From NCBI GenBank assembly GCA_031581195.1, contig JAVLCF010000009.1, positions 1 to 33,030 of the forward strand: a stretch of DNA of 33,030 nt, written 5' to 3'. The notes below the pieces were generated by a model. That model was given only the letters and a program-made list of their open reading frames with translations, had not been told where the DNA came from and searched no databases. Shown here in pieces: positions 22,997-30,988 of this stretch; positions within the stretch are counted from its first letter, which is position 1, and each line of letters begins with the position of its first letter. The stretch is from Trueperaceae bacterium. Lineage in GTDB: Bacteria > Deinococcota > Deinococci > Deinococcales > Trueperaceae. The position numbers were made by a program, and so were the translations under genes.

Positions 22997-24241
22997 ATGG
23001 CGACCACGATCCTCGTGATGATCGACGGCCTCTCCGCCGACGACCTCCGCGACCACCCCCACGACCTGCCCACCCTGCACGCCGTCGCCGCCGACGGCCT
23101 GCGCGTCGACCGACTCGCCAGTCAGGTGCCCGCGACGTCGCTGCCCGGCCGGACCGGCATCGTGACCGGCGTCCCGCCGGCGGTGCACGGCGTGTACGGC
23201 AACGTCGTTCACGACGGCGAACGCTTCCGCTACGCCAACCCCGACGACGTGCGCGTCCCGACGCTGGCGCGACGCGCGCGCGACGCCGGCCTGGACGTCG
23301 CGGTCGCCGGCTACGGCATGGTCCGCCCCGAGGACGCCACGACGTTCGCGGGGCCGTGGTGGGCGAAGGAGATGCTGCAGCGCGCCCGCGACGCCGAACC
23401 CGTCCCCGCCGACGCCGGCTGGTTGCGGACGATGGAGGCGGCGGACGACCCCCGCCTCGCGCGCCTCGCGGCGGACGGCGTGCACGTCGAGACGCCCGAC
23501 GCCTACGACGGCGACCGCATGCACTACCTCATGCACGGCCTCGAGGGCGACCGGCGCCTCCTGCGCCTGAGCGCCGCCCTGGCGACCGACCCCACCCCGC
23601 CCGACCTGATCCTCACCGAGATCCTCATCCCCGACTCGGTGCAGCACGTCGCCGGCCCCCGGACGCCCGCCAGCGTCTGGTCGTTGGCGTTCGCCGACGC
23701 CCTCGTCGCGACGCTGCTGCAGGACCTCGACCGGGCGGGGCGGCGCGACGCGGTGAACCTCATGCTGCTCAGCGACCACGGGCACGGCGGCGTCGAGCGC
23801 GCCCTCCACCCCGAGCGGTTGCTGCCCGACCACCCGGCCGCCCCCGAGGGGGGCGCGCTGTTCGTGGCGGTGCCCGAGGGGCCCGAGCGGGCGGACGTCG
23901 ACGCCCGCCTCGCGGGGTACGGCATCGCGCCGCTCGAGCCCTCCCCGATCCCGGTGGAGGACCGCGCCCGCCTCGCGGCGTACGTCGCGCCGGCCGGCGC
24001 GGTGTTCGAGCGCGCGCCGGAGGGGGCGCCCGCGGACGCGACGTCGGGCCCGCCCGGCTACCGCTCCGCGCACGGCCTCCGGCCCGGCACGCCGAGCGAC
24101 GACCGCTTCCTCGTCGCGGCCGGGCCCCACGTGCCGACCGGGCGCCTCGCCGCCGCGGACGCCGAGGACGTGGAGGCGACCCTAGCGGCGTGGTTGGGCC
24201 TCGCGCCGGCCGGCATCGGCCGGCCTCTCGGGGACGCCTGA
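22997..24241 (+). CDS. Alkaline-phosphatase-superfamily phosphodiesterase (NPP type)
   Basis: A 414-residue member of the type I phosphodiesterase/nucleotide pyrophosphatase group. Two-metal site motifs are visible: VMIDGLS with Asp10, the nucleophile region ATSLPGRTGIVTG with Ser48 (or Thr47), HGVYGN, ILIPDSVQH in the middle, LLSDHGHGG for the second metal, and a late AHGL His. No signal peptide is evident, so it acts inside the cell. It is divergent from the Ugp-like operon; a job on imported glycerophosphodiesters or nucleotides would fit, but this is inference. Confidence 0.82.
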   Translation: MATTILVMIDGLSADDLRDHPHDLPTLHAVAADGLRVDRLASQVPATSLPGRTGIVTGVPPAVHGVYGNVVHDGERFRYANPDDVRVPTLARRARDAGLDVAVAGYGMVRPEDATTFAGPWWAKEMLQRARDAEPVPADAGWLRTMEAADDPRLARLAADGVHVETPDAYDGDRMHYLMHGLEGDRRLLRLSAALATDPTPPDLILTEILIPDSVQHVAGPRTPASVWSLAFADALVATLLQDLDRAGRRDAVNLMLLSDHGHGGVERALHPERLLPDHPAAPEGGALFVAVPEGPERADVDARLAGYGIAPLEPSPIPVEDRARLAAYVAPAGAVFERAPEGAPADATSGPPGYRSAHGLRPGTPSDDRFLVAAGPHVPTGRLAAADAEDVEATLAAWLGLAPAGIGRPLGDA

Positions 24242-24252
24242 GGGACGAGGGG

Positions 24253-24258
24253 TACGCT
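24253..24258 (+). promoter_or_regulatory. -10 hexamer of leaderless HAD gene
   Basis: TACGCT (context GGTACGCT) ends 6 bases before the GTG at 24265; no Shine-Dalgarno sequence between. Confidence 0.6.
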
Positions 24259-24264
24259 GCGCGC

Positions 24265-24945
24265 GTGACGCGAACGCCGACCCCCGACGACGTCGCCCGC
24301 TTCGACGCGGTGCTGTTCGACATGGACGGCACGCTGGTGGACAGCGAACCGATCTGGTTCGCGGTCATGCAGGAGGTCGCCGCGCGGTTCGGGGCGCCGC
24401 TCCCCGACGACGCCCACGCCCGCCTCCGAGGCGTCGATCGCGACGCCAGCATGGCGCTCCTGCGCGCGCACTACGGCCTCGAGGTCGACCCGCCCGCCTT
24501 CTGGGGCGCCGTCATGGAGCGCCTCGTGGACGCCGTCGCGGCGGTGCCGGCCATGCCGGGCGCCGCGGCGTGGGTCGAGGCGCTCGCGGCGGCGGGCCGG
24601 CCGCGGGCGGTGGTGTCGAACTCCCCGCGCGCGATGATCGAGGCGTCGTTGGCCCCGCACGCGTGGGGGGCGCACGTGACGGTGCGCCTCGGGGCGGACG
24701 AGGTGCCGCGCCCCAAACCGGCGCCCGACGGCTACCGCCTCGCCGCGACGCGGCTGGGGGTGGCGGCGGAGCGGTGCCTGGTGCTGGAGGACAGCGAAGC
24801 GGGCGTCCTCGCCGCCCGCGCCGCGGGGGCGGCGGCGTTGTTGATCACCCGCGGCGAGACGCCCTCCCGCGCGGCGCGCGAGGCGGCGACGTGGGAGGTC
24901 GCCTCGCTCGACGCCGTGCACCCGGCGTTCCCGCCGCCCACCTGA
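24265..24945 (+). CDS. HAD-superfamily phosphatase/phosphomutase (beta-PGM-like)
   Basis: A 226-residue haloacid-dehalogenase-fold enzyme. Motif I is FDMDGTLVDSEP (nucleophile and general-acid Asp), motif II is VVSNSPR, motif III is the Lys in RPKPAPDGY, and motif IV is VLEDSEAGVLAA. The helical cap between motifs I and II places it in the subfamily of beta-phosphoglucomutase and phosphoglycolate phosphatase. Substrate unknown. The GTG start is set by the promoter hexamer and gives an N-terminus only 12 residues before motif I. Confidence 0.85.
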   Translation: MTRTPTPDDVARFDAVLFDMDGTLVDSEPIWFAVMQEVAARFGAPLPDDAHARLRGVDRDASMALLRAHYGLEVDPPAFWGAVMERLVDAVAAVPAMPGAAAWVEALAAAGRPRAVVSNSPRAMIEASLAPHAWGAHVTVRLGADEVPRPKPAPDGYRLAATRLGVAAERCLVLEDSEAGVLAARAAGAAALLITRGETPSRAAREAATWEVASLDAVHPAFPPPT

Positions 24946-24994
24946 GCGACGCCGTATCGCGCGCCAGGACGCAGTGCGTCCGCGAACGGTGCCG

Positions 24995-25013
24995 TACGCT
25001 TTCGCACGGAGGG
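24995..25013 (+). promoter_or_regulatory. Promoter -10 and ribosome-binding site of the H-NOX operon
   Basis: TACGCT (24995-25000) is followed by GGAGGG (25008-25013), 5 bases before the GTG at 25019. The leader should be about 12 bases. Confidence 0.55.
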
Positions 25014-25018
25014 TTGCC

Positions 25019-25564
25019 GTGCTCGGACTGGTCTTCACGGAACTGCTGGCGGAACGGGAGCGAACCGCGTCGCTCGATGCGGTGGACCGCGTCCTGGCGA
25101 AGGCGGGCGTGCGCGGGGCGTACACGGCGTACGGCGTCTACCCCGACGCGGAGGCCCACGCGCTGATCCACGCGCTCGCTGCGGAGCGCGGCGAGGCGCC
25201 CGAGGCGGTGCAACGTTCGTGTGGGCGGCGGTTGTTCACGCGGTTCGCGGCGCACCACCCCGAGTGGGTCGACCCCCATGCCGACCCGATCGCGCTGCTC
25301 GAGCGACTCGAGGACCACGTGCATGCGTCGGTCCGCATGGTGTACGCCGACGCCGACCCGCCCCGCTTCGACGGCGTGCGTCTGGACGGCGGCGGGTTCC
25401 GCCTGACGTACCGCTCGCACCGCGGGATGGCCGCCCTCGCCGAGGGGTTGCTGCGCGGTGCCTTCGATCACTACGGGCTGGACGTCCGCCTCGAGACGCA
25501 GGGGCTCGCGCCGCACGACGGGACGCACGCGCGGTTCGACGTGTGGCCCGAGGGGGCCGCGTGA
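25019..25564 (+). CDS. H-NOX (heme-nitric oxide binding) sensor protein
   Basis: A 181-residue stand-alone gas sensor. Counting from the GTG start, the conserved residues fall at their classical numbers: proximal heme ligand His102 (EDHVHASV), Pro115 (DADPPRF) and the YxSxR propionate-binding motif at Tyr131, Ser133, Arg135. This agreement fixes the start. Position 140 is Leu, so the distal Tyr that stabilises O2 is absent and the protein should prefer NO. It overlaps the following diguanylate cyclase gene (GTGA), the common arrangement in which H-NOX governs a c-di-GMP enzyme. Confidence 0.9.
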   Translation: MLGLVFTELLAERERTASLDAVDRVLAKAGVRGAYTAYGVYPDAEAHALIHALAAERGEAPEAVQRSCGRRLFTRFAAHHPEWVDPHADPIALLERLEDHVHASVRMVYADADPPRFDGVRLDGGGFRLTYRSHRGMAALAEGLLRGAFDHYGLDVRLETQGLAPHDGTHARFDVWPEGAA

Positions 25565-26604
25565 GCGACCCCGGCGACCGGCGGGACGACGCCGCCGATG
25601 CGGTCGACGTCGTCACCTGGCGGGCGCGCTTCGAGCGGGAACGCGAGGCGCGCGAGGAGGCGGAACGCCTCCTGCGCGACGTCTCCCGGGCGCGCCTCGA
25701 GGCGCAACGCGAGGCGGAACGCCAACGCGCCCTGCTCGACACGATGCTCGACAACGCCGACGCCTACTTCTACGTCAAGGACGAGGCGGGCCGTTTCGAG
25801 TACGTCAACGCCAAGGGCGCGCGGCTGTTCGGCCTGCCGCGCGACGCGATCGTGGGCCGGCACCAGAGCGAGATCCTGCCGCCCGAAATGAGCGAGGAGT
25901 TCGCGCGCAGCGACCGGGAGGTGTTCGAGACCCGCCGCTCGGTCGTGCTGCGCGAGCGCGGCGTCGACGAGCACGGCGAGCCGGTCACGTTCTGGACGAC
26001 GAAGGCGCCGTTCACCGGGCCCGACGGAAGCTGTCGGCTGGTGGGCTTCTCGACCGACGTCACCGAACTCGACGACCTCCGCGCCGAACTCGAGCGGCTC
26101 GCGACGCTCGATCCGCTGACCGGGTTGCCGAACGCCCGGTCGTTCGACGCGTCGGCGGAGGCGGCGCTCGCCCGCGCCGAACGCGCCGGCGAGCCGCTCT
26201 CGGTGCTGCTGATGGACCTCGATCACTTCAAGACGGTCAACGACCGATTCGGGCACGCGGCCGGCGACGCGGTCCTCGCGCACGTCGCCGGCCTCCTGCG
26301 TGCGGGGGCGCGGACCGGGGACGTGCCCGCCCGGTTGGGGGGCGAGGAGTTCGTGGTGCTGTTGCCCGACATCGACCCCGCCGGCGCCCGACGCGTCGCG
26401 GAGCGCCTCCTCGCGACGCTGCGCGAGGCGCGGGTCGAGGTGGAGGGGAGCGAGGTCGCCGTGACCGCCAGCGTCGGGGTGGCCGCCTGGCGGCCGGGCG
26501 AAGCGAACCTGAGTCCGGCGCTGCGCCGCGCCGACCGCGCGATGTACCGCGCGAAGGACGCGGGCCGCGACGGCGTCGCGGGGGGCGAGGACGGGGCGTC
26601 CTGA
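25561..26604 (+). CDS. PAS-GGDEF diguanylate cyclase
   Basis: Makes c-di-GMP from two GTP. The 347-residue protein has an N-terminal coiled coil (about 20-60), a PAS domain (about 58-170, ADAYFYVKDEAGRFEYVNA through VGFSTDVTEL) and a GGDEF domain (about 180-340). The active-site loop is GGEEF at 260-264, a functional variant, and the substrate loop MDLDHFKTVND is intact. The inhibitory site RTGD (251-254) lies five residues before GGEEF, so product inhibition is expected. No membrane segment: a cytoplasmic enzyme, coupled in translation to the H-NOX gene and probably its partner. Confidence 0.92.
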   Translation: MSDPGDRRDDAADAVDVVTWRARFEREREAREEAERLLRDVSRARLEAQREAERQRALLDTMLDNADAYFYVKDEAGRFEYVNAKGARLFGLPRDAIVGRHQSEILPPEMSEEFARSDREVFETRRSVVLRERGVDEHGEPVTFWTTKAPFTGPDGSCRLVGFSTDVTELDDLRAELERLATLDPLTGLPNARSFDASAEAALARAERAGEPLSVLLMDLDHFKTVNDRFGHAAGDAVLAHVAGLLRAGARTGDVPARLGGEEFVVLLPDIDPAGARRVAERLLATLREARVEVEGSEVAVTASVGVAAWRPGEANLSPALRRADRAMYRAKDAGRDGVAGGEDGAS

Positions 26605-26683
26605 GGGGTCGGGCGGCGCATCGAGGGCGGGCCCGAGGGCGGGCCCGAAGGGGGTGTGGACGATCTCACGTTCCACCCGACCC

Positions 26684-26714
26684 TTGGCACGAGCGGCACA
26701 AGATGTAGTACGCT
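26684..26714 (+). promoter_or_regulatory. Probable promoter of the riboswitch-nrdAB operon, with NrdR-box-like sequence
   Basis: TTGGCA (26684-26689) and TACGCT (26709-26714) form a -35/-10 pair with 19-base spacing. Between them, CAAGATGTAG (26699-26708) matches 8 of 10 positions of the NrdR-box core CWATATATWG. A second box at the usual distance of three helical turns was not seen. The 80 bases before this, from 26605, hold only a duplicated 12-base unit (GAGGGCGGGCCC, 26623-26646) and an imperfect hairpin. Confidence 0.5.
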
Positions 26715-26739
26715 CCCCTTCACGGCCAACCACCCATGG

Positions 26740-26925
26740 CCCTGGCCGCGCGTCCTTCCATCCGGAAGGGCCCGCCGCGATCGCCCCTCAGGGCGCTCCG
26801 GCCGACCGGGGGAAGCCGGTGCGAATCCGGCGCTGTCCCGCAACGGTGACGCGTACGCGCGAAGCCCGACCACCCGGCGCGCGACCCACCCCTCAGCCCT
26901 CGGTCGAAGGGCGGAAAGAGGTTCC
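26740..26925 (+). promoter_or_regulatory. Cobalamin riboswitch in the nrdAB leader
   Basis: An mRNA aptamer for adenosylcobalamin or a related corrinoid. The diagnostic core is at 26808-26849: GGGGGAAGCCGGTGCGAATC, then CGGCGCTGTCCCGCAACGGT, which matches the B12-box consensus almost base for base. GAAGCCCGACCACCC (26861-26875) fits the conserved 3' part. GCGCG (about 26748) and CGCGC (about 26877) may close P1. The expression platform holds a small hairpin GCCCT-N7-AGGGC (26896-26912); its loop CGGTCG is complementary to CGACCG at 26803-26808, a possible long-range contact. AGAGG at 26917-26921 is the ribosome-binding site 7 bases before the GTG, so translational control is likely. Outer borders are approximate. 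Confidence 0.9.
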
Positions 26926-26928
26926 ATC

Positions 26929-28662
26929 GTGGATGCATCCCTCCGCGTGCCTTCGCCGCACGCGCCCCAGCCCACCCCGCCCGGCGGCGAGGTGCGTCAC
27001 CGCACCCCCGCCCGCGAACCGTTCGCCTGGCTCAACGAGGACAGCCGCACCTTCCTGTCCAACGGCTACCTGCTGCCCGGCGTCACGCCCGAGGCCCGCA
27101 TCCGCCAGCTGGCGGACCGCGCGGAGTCGTTGCTGCCCGGCATGGACGGCTTCGCGGACCGCTTCTTCGACTACATGAGCCGCGGCTGGTACTCGATGTC
27201 CAGCCCCATCTGGGCGAACTTCGGGCTGGCGCGCGGCCTGCCGATCTCCTGCTACGGCTCGTACGTGCCCGACAGCATGGACGGCATCCTGAACACCGCC
27301 GCGGAAGTCGGCATCATGAGCAAGTACGGCGGCGGCACCAGCGCCTACTTCGGGGACGTCCGGCATCGCGGCGCTGCGATCAAGGACAACGGCGAGTCCG
27401 AGGGCTCCGTCAACTTCATGCGGTTGTTCGACACGCTGATCGACGTCACCAAGCAGGGCGCGACCCGCCGCGGCTCCTTCGCGGCGTACCTCGACATCGA
27501 TCACCCCGACGTCGCGGAGTACCTGGAGATCCGCAAGGAGGGCAACCCCATCCAGAACCTGTTCTTCGGGGTCGTCGTCTCCGACGCCTGGTTGCGTTCG
27601 ATGGTCGACGGCGACGCGGAGAAGCGGGCGCTCTGGGCGAAGGTCCTGCAGACCCGCAGCGAGGTCGGCATGCCGTACGTGCTGTTCCAGGGCAACGCCT
27701 CCGCCGGCCGGCCCGACGTCTACCGCGACCAGGGGTACGAGGTGCGCTCCAGCAACCTCTGCAGCGAGATCATGCTGCCGGTCGGGGAGGACGAATCGTT
27801 CGTCTGCGACCTGGCCAGCATGAACCTGCGCTACTACGAGGAGTGGAAGGACACCGACGCCGTCCAGCTCCTGACCGCCTTCCTCGACGCCGTCATGAGC
27901 GAGTTCATCGAGTCGACCGCCGACATCCCGCACTTCCATCGCGCCCACCGGTTCGCGAAGCGCCACCGCGCGCTCGGCATCGGCGTGCTCGGCTGGCACT
28001 CCTACCTCCAGGAGCAACGCATTCCCTTCGGCAGCCTCATGGCCAGCCTGAAGAACAAGGAGATCTTCGAGCACATCCAGGCCGCCGCGCTCGAGGCCAG
28101 CGAAGACCTCGCCGACCGCTACGGCGAACCCGACGTCCTCGAGGGGTACGGCCGCCGCAACACCACCCTCACCGCCGTCGCCCCCACCACGAGCAGCAGC
28201 TTCATCCTCGGGCAGGCGTCGCCGTCGATCGAACCGATCCGCAGCAACTACTACGTCCGCGACCTCGCCAAGAGCGTCACGACGTTCCGCAACCCGGTGC
28301 TGCAGGAGGTCCTCGCCGAACGCGACCTCGACACCCCCGAAACCTGGCGCGACGTCCTCGAGCACGACGGCAGCGTCCAGCACCTCGACGCGCTCGGCGA
28401 CGACGAGAAGGAGCTGTTCAAGACCTTCGCCGAAGTCAGCCAGCTCGACGTGATCGTGCAGGCCGGCCAACGCCAGGCGTTCATCGACCAGTCGCAGTCG
28501 CTCAACCTCATGATCCACCCCGACACCCCCGCCAAGGACCTCAACACCCTCCACCTCGAGGCGTGGGAGCGGGGCGTGAAGACCCTCTACTACCAGCACT
28601 CCATCAACGCCGCCCAGGCGTTCAGCCGCGAACTCCTCACCTGCACCGTCTGCGAGAGCTGA
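26929..28662 (+). CDS. nrdA: Class I ribonucleotide reductase, large (alpha) subunit
   Basis: Reduces ribonucleotides to deoxyribonucleotides using a radical passed from NrdB. The 577-residue protein has the redox pair Cys108 (ISCYG) and Cys293 (VCDLASMNL), the active-site set Asn276, Cys278 (thiyl radical) and Glu280 in SSNLCSE, the radical-relay Tyr554-Tyr555 (TLYYQHS) and a C-terminal CTVC for reduction by thioredoxin or glutaredoxin. It starts directly with FAWLNEDSR at 32, so the N-terminal ATP-cone is missing and it is shorter than typical NrdA (about 700-760). GTG at 26929 is the only in-frame start at the right distance from AGAGG. Expression should fall when B12 is plentiful. Confidence 0.93.
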   Translation: MDASLRVPSPHAPQPTPPGGEVRHRTPAREPFAWLNEDSRTFLSNGYLLPGVTPEARIRQLADRAESLLPGMDGFADRFFDYMSRGWYSMSSPIWANFGLARGLPISCYGSYVPDSMDGILNTAAEVGIMSKYGGGTSAYFGDVRHRGAAIKDNGESEGSVNFMRLFDTLIDVTKQGATRRGSFAAYLDIDHPDVAEYLEIRKEGNPIQNLFFGVVVSDAWLRSMVDGDAEKRALWAKVLQTRSEVGMPYVLFQGNASAGRPDVYRDQGYEVRSSNLCSEIMLPVGEDESFVCDLASMNLRYYEEWKDTDAVQLLTAFLDAVMSEFIESTADIPHFHRAHRFAKRHRALGIGVLGWHSYLQEQRIPFGSLMASLKNKEIFEHIQAAALEASEDLADRYGEPDVLEGYGRRNTTLTAVAPTTSSSFILGQASPSIEPIRSNYYVRDLAKSVTTFRNPVLQEVLAERDLDTPETWRDVLEHDGSVQHLDALGDDEKELFKTFAEVSQLDVIVQAGQRQAFIDQSQSLNLMIHPDTPAKDLNTLHLEAWERGVKTLYYQHSINAAQAFSRELLTCTVCES

Positions 28663-28667
28663 TCCCC

Positions 28668-29765
28668 ATGGCCCTGAGCACCCCCACCCCCACGACCGCC
28701 CCCGTCCCCCCGCGCCCGTCCGACGCCACGCACGCGCCCGACGCCGCGCACGCGCCCGACGCGCCGCGCCGCGACCGCGACCTGCTCGCCCCGCGCCTCC
28801 ACATGCGCCCCGCGGAGTACCCCGAGCTGCTCGAGTACCGCGACGCCGTCCGGCACGCCTACTGGCTGCACACCGAGTTCAACCTCGCCGACGACGTGCA
28901 CGACTTCCACACCCGCGTGAGTCCCGCCGAACGCGGCGCGATCACGAACGCGACGCTCGCCATCGCGCAGGTCGAGGTGGCCGTCAAGGCGTTCTGGGGG
29001 GACCTCATGAAGCGCCTCCCGAAGCCGGAGCTCGGCGCGGTGGGCTACACCTTCGCCGAATCCGAGGTGCGGCACCAGGACGCCTACGCGCACCTGCTGC
29101 ACCTCCTCGGCCTCGACGCCGCCTTCGAGCGCATCCACGAGATCCCCGCCCTCGCGCAGCGCATCGAGGTGCTCAACGCCGTGAACGCCCGGATGCCCGA
29201 CCCGGGCGCGGTCGAGGAGAACGGCCGCGACTTCGCCGCGTCGCTGCTGTTGTTCAGCAGCTTCGTCGAGCACACCAGCCTGTTCTCGCAGTTCCTCATC
29301 ATGAAGTCGTTCCAGCGCCACAAGGGCCTCTTCAAGGGCGTCAGCAACGTCGTCGACGCGACCAGCCAGGAGGAGCAGCTGCACGGCCTGTTCGGCTACG
29401 AGCTCGTGCGCCAGCTGCAGCACGAACGCCCCGAATGGTTCGACGCCGACTTCGAAGCGGAGATCCGTCAGGGGGTCCGCGACGGCTACGAAGCGGAACG
29501 CGGCATCGTCGACTGGATCTTCGAGGCCGGCGAACTCGACTTCCTGCCCAAGGCCGACGTCCTCGCCTTCATCCAGCACCGCTTCGACACCGCCCTCGAG
29601 GCGGTCGGCTACGCCCCGGAGTTCGGGCCCGACCGCGCGGCGGTGGAGCGCACCCAGTGGTTCGAGGAGGAGATCCTCGCCGGCAAGCACGTCGACTTCT
29701 TCCACAAGCGCCCCACGGCGTACGCGAAGAAGGCGAAGAGCTTCAGCGGCGACGACCTGTTCTGA
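28668..29765 (+). CDS. nrdB: Class I ribonucleotide reductase, small (beta) subunit
   Basis: Holds the dinuclear metal centre and stable radical for NrdA. In the 365-residue protein the metal ligands are visible: Asp76 (LADD), Glu133 and His136 (ESEVRHQ), Glu201 (FVEHTS), Glu236 and His239 (EEQLH). Tyr140, four residues after His136, is at the position of the radical Tyr122 of E. coli, so this is a tyrosyl-radical type and not a class Ic protein. The first 35 residues are low-complexity (THAPDAAHAPDAP). The ATG is 5 bases after the nrdA stop with no clear Shine-Dalgarno sequence. The C-terminus ends SFSGDDLF, typical for binding to NrdA. Confidence 0.93.
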   Translation: MALSTPTPTTAPVPPRPSDATHAPDAAHAPDAPRRDRDLLAPRLHMRPAEYPELLEYRDAVRHAYWLHTEFNLADDVHDFHTRVSPAERGAITNATLAIAQVEVAVKAFWGDLMKRLPKPELGAVGYTFAESEVRHQDAYAHLLHLLGLDAAFERIHEIPALAQRIEVLNAVNARMPDPGAVEENGRDFAASLLLFSSFVEHTSLFSQFLIMKSFQRHKGLFKGVSNVVDATSQEEQLHGLFGYELVRQLQHERPEWFDADFEAEIRQGVRDGYEAERGIVDWIFEAGELDFLPKADVLAFIQHRFDTALEAVGYAPEFGPDRAAVERTQWFEEEILAGKHVDFFHKRPTAYAKKAKSFSGDDLF

Positions 29766-29777
29766 CGCCCGGCGCCC

Positions 29778-30921
29778 TCACGGGCGCGCGAAGCGAAGGT
29801 CCCACGCCAGGCCCCACGCGAACCGCGCGTGGGGCCCTTCGCCGGCCCGGTCCTCCTGCGGACGCCAAGTGACGACCTCGACGCGGTCGCGCGTCCCCCC
29901 GGCCCCGCCGGGCACGACGCGGACCCGGCGGACCGCGTCCGCGTCGGGACCGGTGCGCGCCTGGAAGTTCGCGAGGACCTCCAGGACCTCCAGGCCGGCG
30001 TCGTTGCGCACCAGCCGTTGCGCTTCCCCGCTCACGTCGACCGGAGCGGCGTGGGCGTGCCCCCCGATCACCAGGAACACCGCGTCGAACGGCGCGACCA
30101 GGCGCCGGAACAGCGTGGCGCCGCCCACCCCCACGCGGGGGCTGTCGCCGTCGCGATCGACGACCTCGCCCACCCGCTCGGACGGCGGGAGGTAGGCGAC
30201 GCCCGACGCGTCGTCCGCCGTCACGGCGCCGTCCCACAGGTAGGCGTGCGTCGTGATGACCGTCGGCACGCCGGCGTAGTGCCACAGGACGCGCTCGGCC
30301 CACGCGAGCGGCCCCTCGTCGTCCCGCGCGTCGCCCCCCTCGAAGGGGACGCTCAGGTGCAGCAGCGTTCGGCCTCCCGCGGCGAACCAACGGACCGACG
30401 CGCGCCCGTCGGGCGACGTCGCCAGCAGGCCGCTCGCGCCGGGCGGACCGTCGCCCCGCGCCGCCGACCCCGGCCCGAAGCGGGCGCGCCACGCGCGCGC
30501 GTCCCCGTCGAGGCGGTTGAGGGGCGTCACGTCGTGGTTCCCGAGCGTCCCCGCGTACGGCACGACGCCCTCCAGCCGCGCCAACGCGGCGTCGGCGCGC
30601 GCCCACTGCGCGGCGTCGCCCGCGTCGCGCACGACGTCCCCGACGTGCGTGACGAAGGCGACGTCGCCGGCGCGCGCCGCGTCGGCGATCCAGGCGGTCA
30701 TCCCCTCGAAACGCCCGTCCCCCGGGCCGACGAGCGCCTGCGTGTCGGGAAGGATCACGATCTCGAACGGCTGCGGGCCCGTCGGACGCCCCCGGCAGCG
30801 CCTCGGGCGGCGGGAGGCCCACCCCGGGGGCGACGCCCGGATCGGCGTGGCAGGCGGGCGCGACCAGCAGCGTGAGGGCGGCGAGCAGGCGACGCAGCCG
30901 CGGCGGACCCGGTGGGCGCAT
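29778..30921 (-). CDS. Exported calcineurin-like metallophosphoesterase with apparent frameshift
   Basis: The metallophosphoesterase motifs are in one frame: ILPDTQ, HVGDVV, LGNHD, TTHAYL and GGHAHA, ending at 29778. That frame has no plausible N-terminus. The signal peptide is in another frame, from ATG 30921: MRPPGPPRLRRLLAALTLLV then APAC and a Pro/Gly-rich linker up to about 30780. The two frames differ by one base (one extra base, or two missing), and the change lies between about 30775 and 30830, where runs of five C/G occur (30789-30793 and 30826-30830). Either the gene is a recent pseudogene, or the assembly has a homopolymer error. The gene ends 12 bases from the end of nrdB, convergent. 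Confidence 0.75.
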
Positions 30922-30988
30922 GCCTCAGCATGACCGGCGGCCGGCGGGCGCGCCGGCCAGGCGTCACCGCCCGATCCCGCGCAGGCGG

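Noticed and set aside
26623-26646. Duplicated 12-base unit GAGGGCGGGCCC, considered as a regulatory repeat
   Set aside because: Only two copies, in a GC-rich stretch right after a gene end; no evidence of function beyond a possible weak hairpin.
26893-28599. A 568-residue antisense frame over nrdA
   Set aside because: Same shadow effect; nrdA on the plus strand carries all catalytic residues.
29772-29787. GCGCCC-TCAC-GGGCGC as a terminator between nrdB and the phosphoesterase gene
   Set aside because: A 6-bp stem in very GC-rich DNA, overlapping the phosphoesterase stop codon and without a T tract; too weak to list as a feature.
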